NCBI RefSeq assembly: GCF_900156895.1
Contig: NZ_FTPD01000017.1
Span: 199,422 to 263,421 of the forward strand
DNA: 64,000 nucleotides
Reading direction: 5' to 3'
Source of the DNA: Mesorhizobium prunaredense
Lineage (GTDB): Bacteria > Pseudomonadota > Alphaproteobacteria > Rhizobiales > Rhizobiaceae
Notes under the pieces: generated by a model
Seen by the model: only the letters and a program-made list of their open reading frames with translations
What the model was told of the DNA's origin: nothing
The model's database searches: none
Translations under genes and position numbers: made by a program
In this document: piece after piece, positions 62,912 to 64,000 of the stretch
Layout of the letters: each line of letters begins with the position of its first letter
Position numbering within the stretch: position 1 is the first letter of the stretch

Positions 62912-64000
62912 ATGAAAGCGGCAGAACCGGCAAATTTCACAGAGGCGGATGTAATTCGTAATATTGGCTATGTCACCATGAACGATGGAACGCGCCTCGC
63001 TTACATCTCATACCGCCCGAAGAAATCAGGCCAGTATCCGACGGTCTTCCTCTATGATCCATACATAGCGAACTCGACTCCTTTCGAAATCGCGAAGCAC
63101 TTCCTAGATGCCGGATACGCATTCGTCGGCGCGAATCTTCCCGGAACGGGCTGCTCAGAAGGTGTCATTGAGTTCTGGCATGAACAACGAATGGACAAAG
63201 GCGGACCCTACGGCGCCGAATTGATAGAATGGATCGCCAGGCAGCCCTGGAGCGATGGCAATATCGGAATGGTCGGCAATTCATCGGCGGGGCAGCCGCA
63301 ATTCTGGGTCGCGGCCGAGCGGCCGCCACATTTGCGGGCAATCGTCGCGAGCGGATTCGGGGACGGCTACGAGTTCTTTCTTTCGGTTGGCGGAATGCTC
63401 CCACTGTCAATGGGAACATGGATACTTGAAAGTGAGTTTGTGAACCAGGTGCGCGGTGCAGAATGGCGCGTCAATCAAGGCGATACCGAGTGGGCCAAGA
63501 TTCGCAGTAGAGATAGGCAGGTCGTCAAGACCTCCCTTTTTGACGAAATACGGAAGCACCCGCTGAGGGATGAATGGTGGGATTCTCAGACCTTGATCAG
63601 CAAGGAGCTCATCGACAGAGTCAATGTGCCGACCATGCTTATTGGGGCTTGGCAAGAGGCCTACGGTGGCTCCGCCATGGCAAACGTTCGAATGTTTACC
63701 CATTTCATGCAACATCTGAAGAACAAGAAGCTTGTTCTGATGAATGGTGACCATGGGAGCTTCGGACCTGGGCCGCGGGGTTATCGCCTTGTCGACACGG
63801 AGCGAATGAAGTTCCTCGATCGCTGGGTTAGAGGTGTTAAGAATGGAATAGAGAACGAGGCGCCTATCAGTGTTTATTGGGAGGTTCAGCATCCCGAGTG
63901 TGATCCGAAGAAATCGGTAGCAGGCTGGACAACAAATCACGACACGTGGCCAGACCCGAAAGTCGAACGCCGCACCTTCTATCTTACGGTCGACGCACAG
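62912..64000 (+). CDS. CocE/NonD-family alpha/beta hydrolase, copy 2, 3' end outside window
   Basis: 363 codons are open from the ATG at 62912 (CAGAGGTAAG upstream) to the window end with no stop. The protein parallels the one at 51787: GYVTMNDGTRLAYISYRPKK, AGYAFVGANLPGTGCSEG, nucleophile Ser in GMVGNSSAGQPQFW and His in LMNGDHGSFGPG. At the triad Asp position copy 1 has AWQDRY but this copy reads AWQEAY, so Asp may be replaced by Glu. The C-terminal XPP domain starts (RRTFYLTVDA) at the edge. Its leader carries the shared palindrome, unlike copy 1. Substrate unknown. Confidence 0.88.
   Translation, partial: MKAAEPANFTEADVIRNIGYVTMNDGTRLAYISYRPKKSGQYPTVFLYDPYIANSTPFEIAKHFLDAGYAFVGANLPGTGCSEGVIEFWHEQRMDKGGPYGAELIEWIARQPWSDGNIGMVGNSSAGQPQFWVAAERPPHLRAIVASGFGDGYEFFLSVGGMLPLSMGTWILESEFVNQVRGAEWRVNQGDTEWAKIRSRDRQVVKTSLFDEIRKHPLRDEWWDSQTLISKELIDRVNVPTMLIGAWQEAYGGSAMANVRMFTHFMQHLKNKKLVLMNGDHGSFGPGPRGYRLVDTERMKFLDRWVRGVKNGIENEAPISVYWEVQHPECDPKKSVAGWTTNHDTWPDPKVERRTFYLTVDAQ

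Overview
The window looks like an accessory, catabolism-rich and partly decaying stretch of an alphaproteobacterial genome, most likely a Rhizobiales member such as Mesorhizobium or a relative (inferred from gene content, GC-rich coding style and insertion-sequence types; no rRNA or tRNA was seen to confirm it). Nearly every intact gene is for uptake or breakdown of nitrogen-containing small molecules: N-acyl amino acids, ectoine-like compounds, methylated glycines, aspartate/methylaspartate and oligopeptide-like compounds.

Layout. 1-4 kb: an M20 amidohydrolase cut by the window edge, and a dimethylglycine/sarcosine dehydrogenase-like flavoprotein on the minus strand. 4.7-6.5 kb: a LysR pseudogene split by a complete IS256-family element with a 9-bp target duplication. 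7.3-11.8 kb: an ectoine-hydrolase-like M24 protein followed by a complete EhuB-C-D-A type transporter. 12-17.4 kb: an MmgE/PrpD gene and a graveyard of IS630, IS66, TIM-barrel isomerase, ferredoxin-reductase-like and ABC-ATPase fragments. 18-23 kb: a Tat-exported peptide-type binding protein, a GMC alcohol oxidase/dehydrogenase and an aldehyde dehydrogenase. 23.3-28.9 kb (minus): a second ectoine-hydrolase-like protein, a GlxA-type AraC regulator, a class III aminotransferase and a semialdehyde dehydrogenase. 29.5-32.6 kb: malyl-CoA lyase and malate-CoA ligase (both subunits). 32.7-39 kb: a third ectoine-hydrolase-like protein, a second dimethylglycine-dehydrogenase-like protein and aspartase. 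39.2-40.8 kb: a purF pseudogene. 41-44.2 kb: an M20 deacetylase, a class V aminotransferase and a divergent Lrp/AsnC regulator. 45-51.5 kb: a dipeptide-type ABC transporter with a fused ATPase, a chimeric remnant of a binding protein at its head and an intact binding protein at its tail. 51.7-64 kb: two CocE/NonD hydrolases, a frameshifted serine hydrolase, a methylaspartate ammonia-lyase / CoA-transferase / CitE-like lyase module with its LysR regulator, then decayed LysR, CehA/McbA and HupE genes.

How it may work together. Several scattered transcription units share a 15-bp palindrome (consensus CGCAGnTTTnCTGCG) in their leaders: the flavoprotein at 3983, the MmgE gene at 12686, the binding proteins at 18071 and 49855, the M24 protein at 32773, the chimeric head of the dpp operon at 45034, the hydrolase at 62912, and the Lrp/AsnC gene itself, where the site lies 32 bp before its start. 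I infer a local Lrp/AsnC-controlled regulon that unites genes spread over 60 kb. The same leaders appear to have been copied between genes: two open reading frames (45034 and 53865) begin with the leader and first codons of one gene and continue as another. Carbon from these routes could drain through aspartate/fumarate (AspA) and through glyoxylate plus acetyl-CoA to malate (malyl-CoA lyase and malate-CoA ligase).
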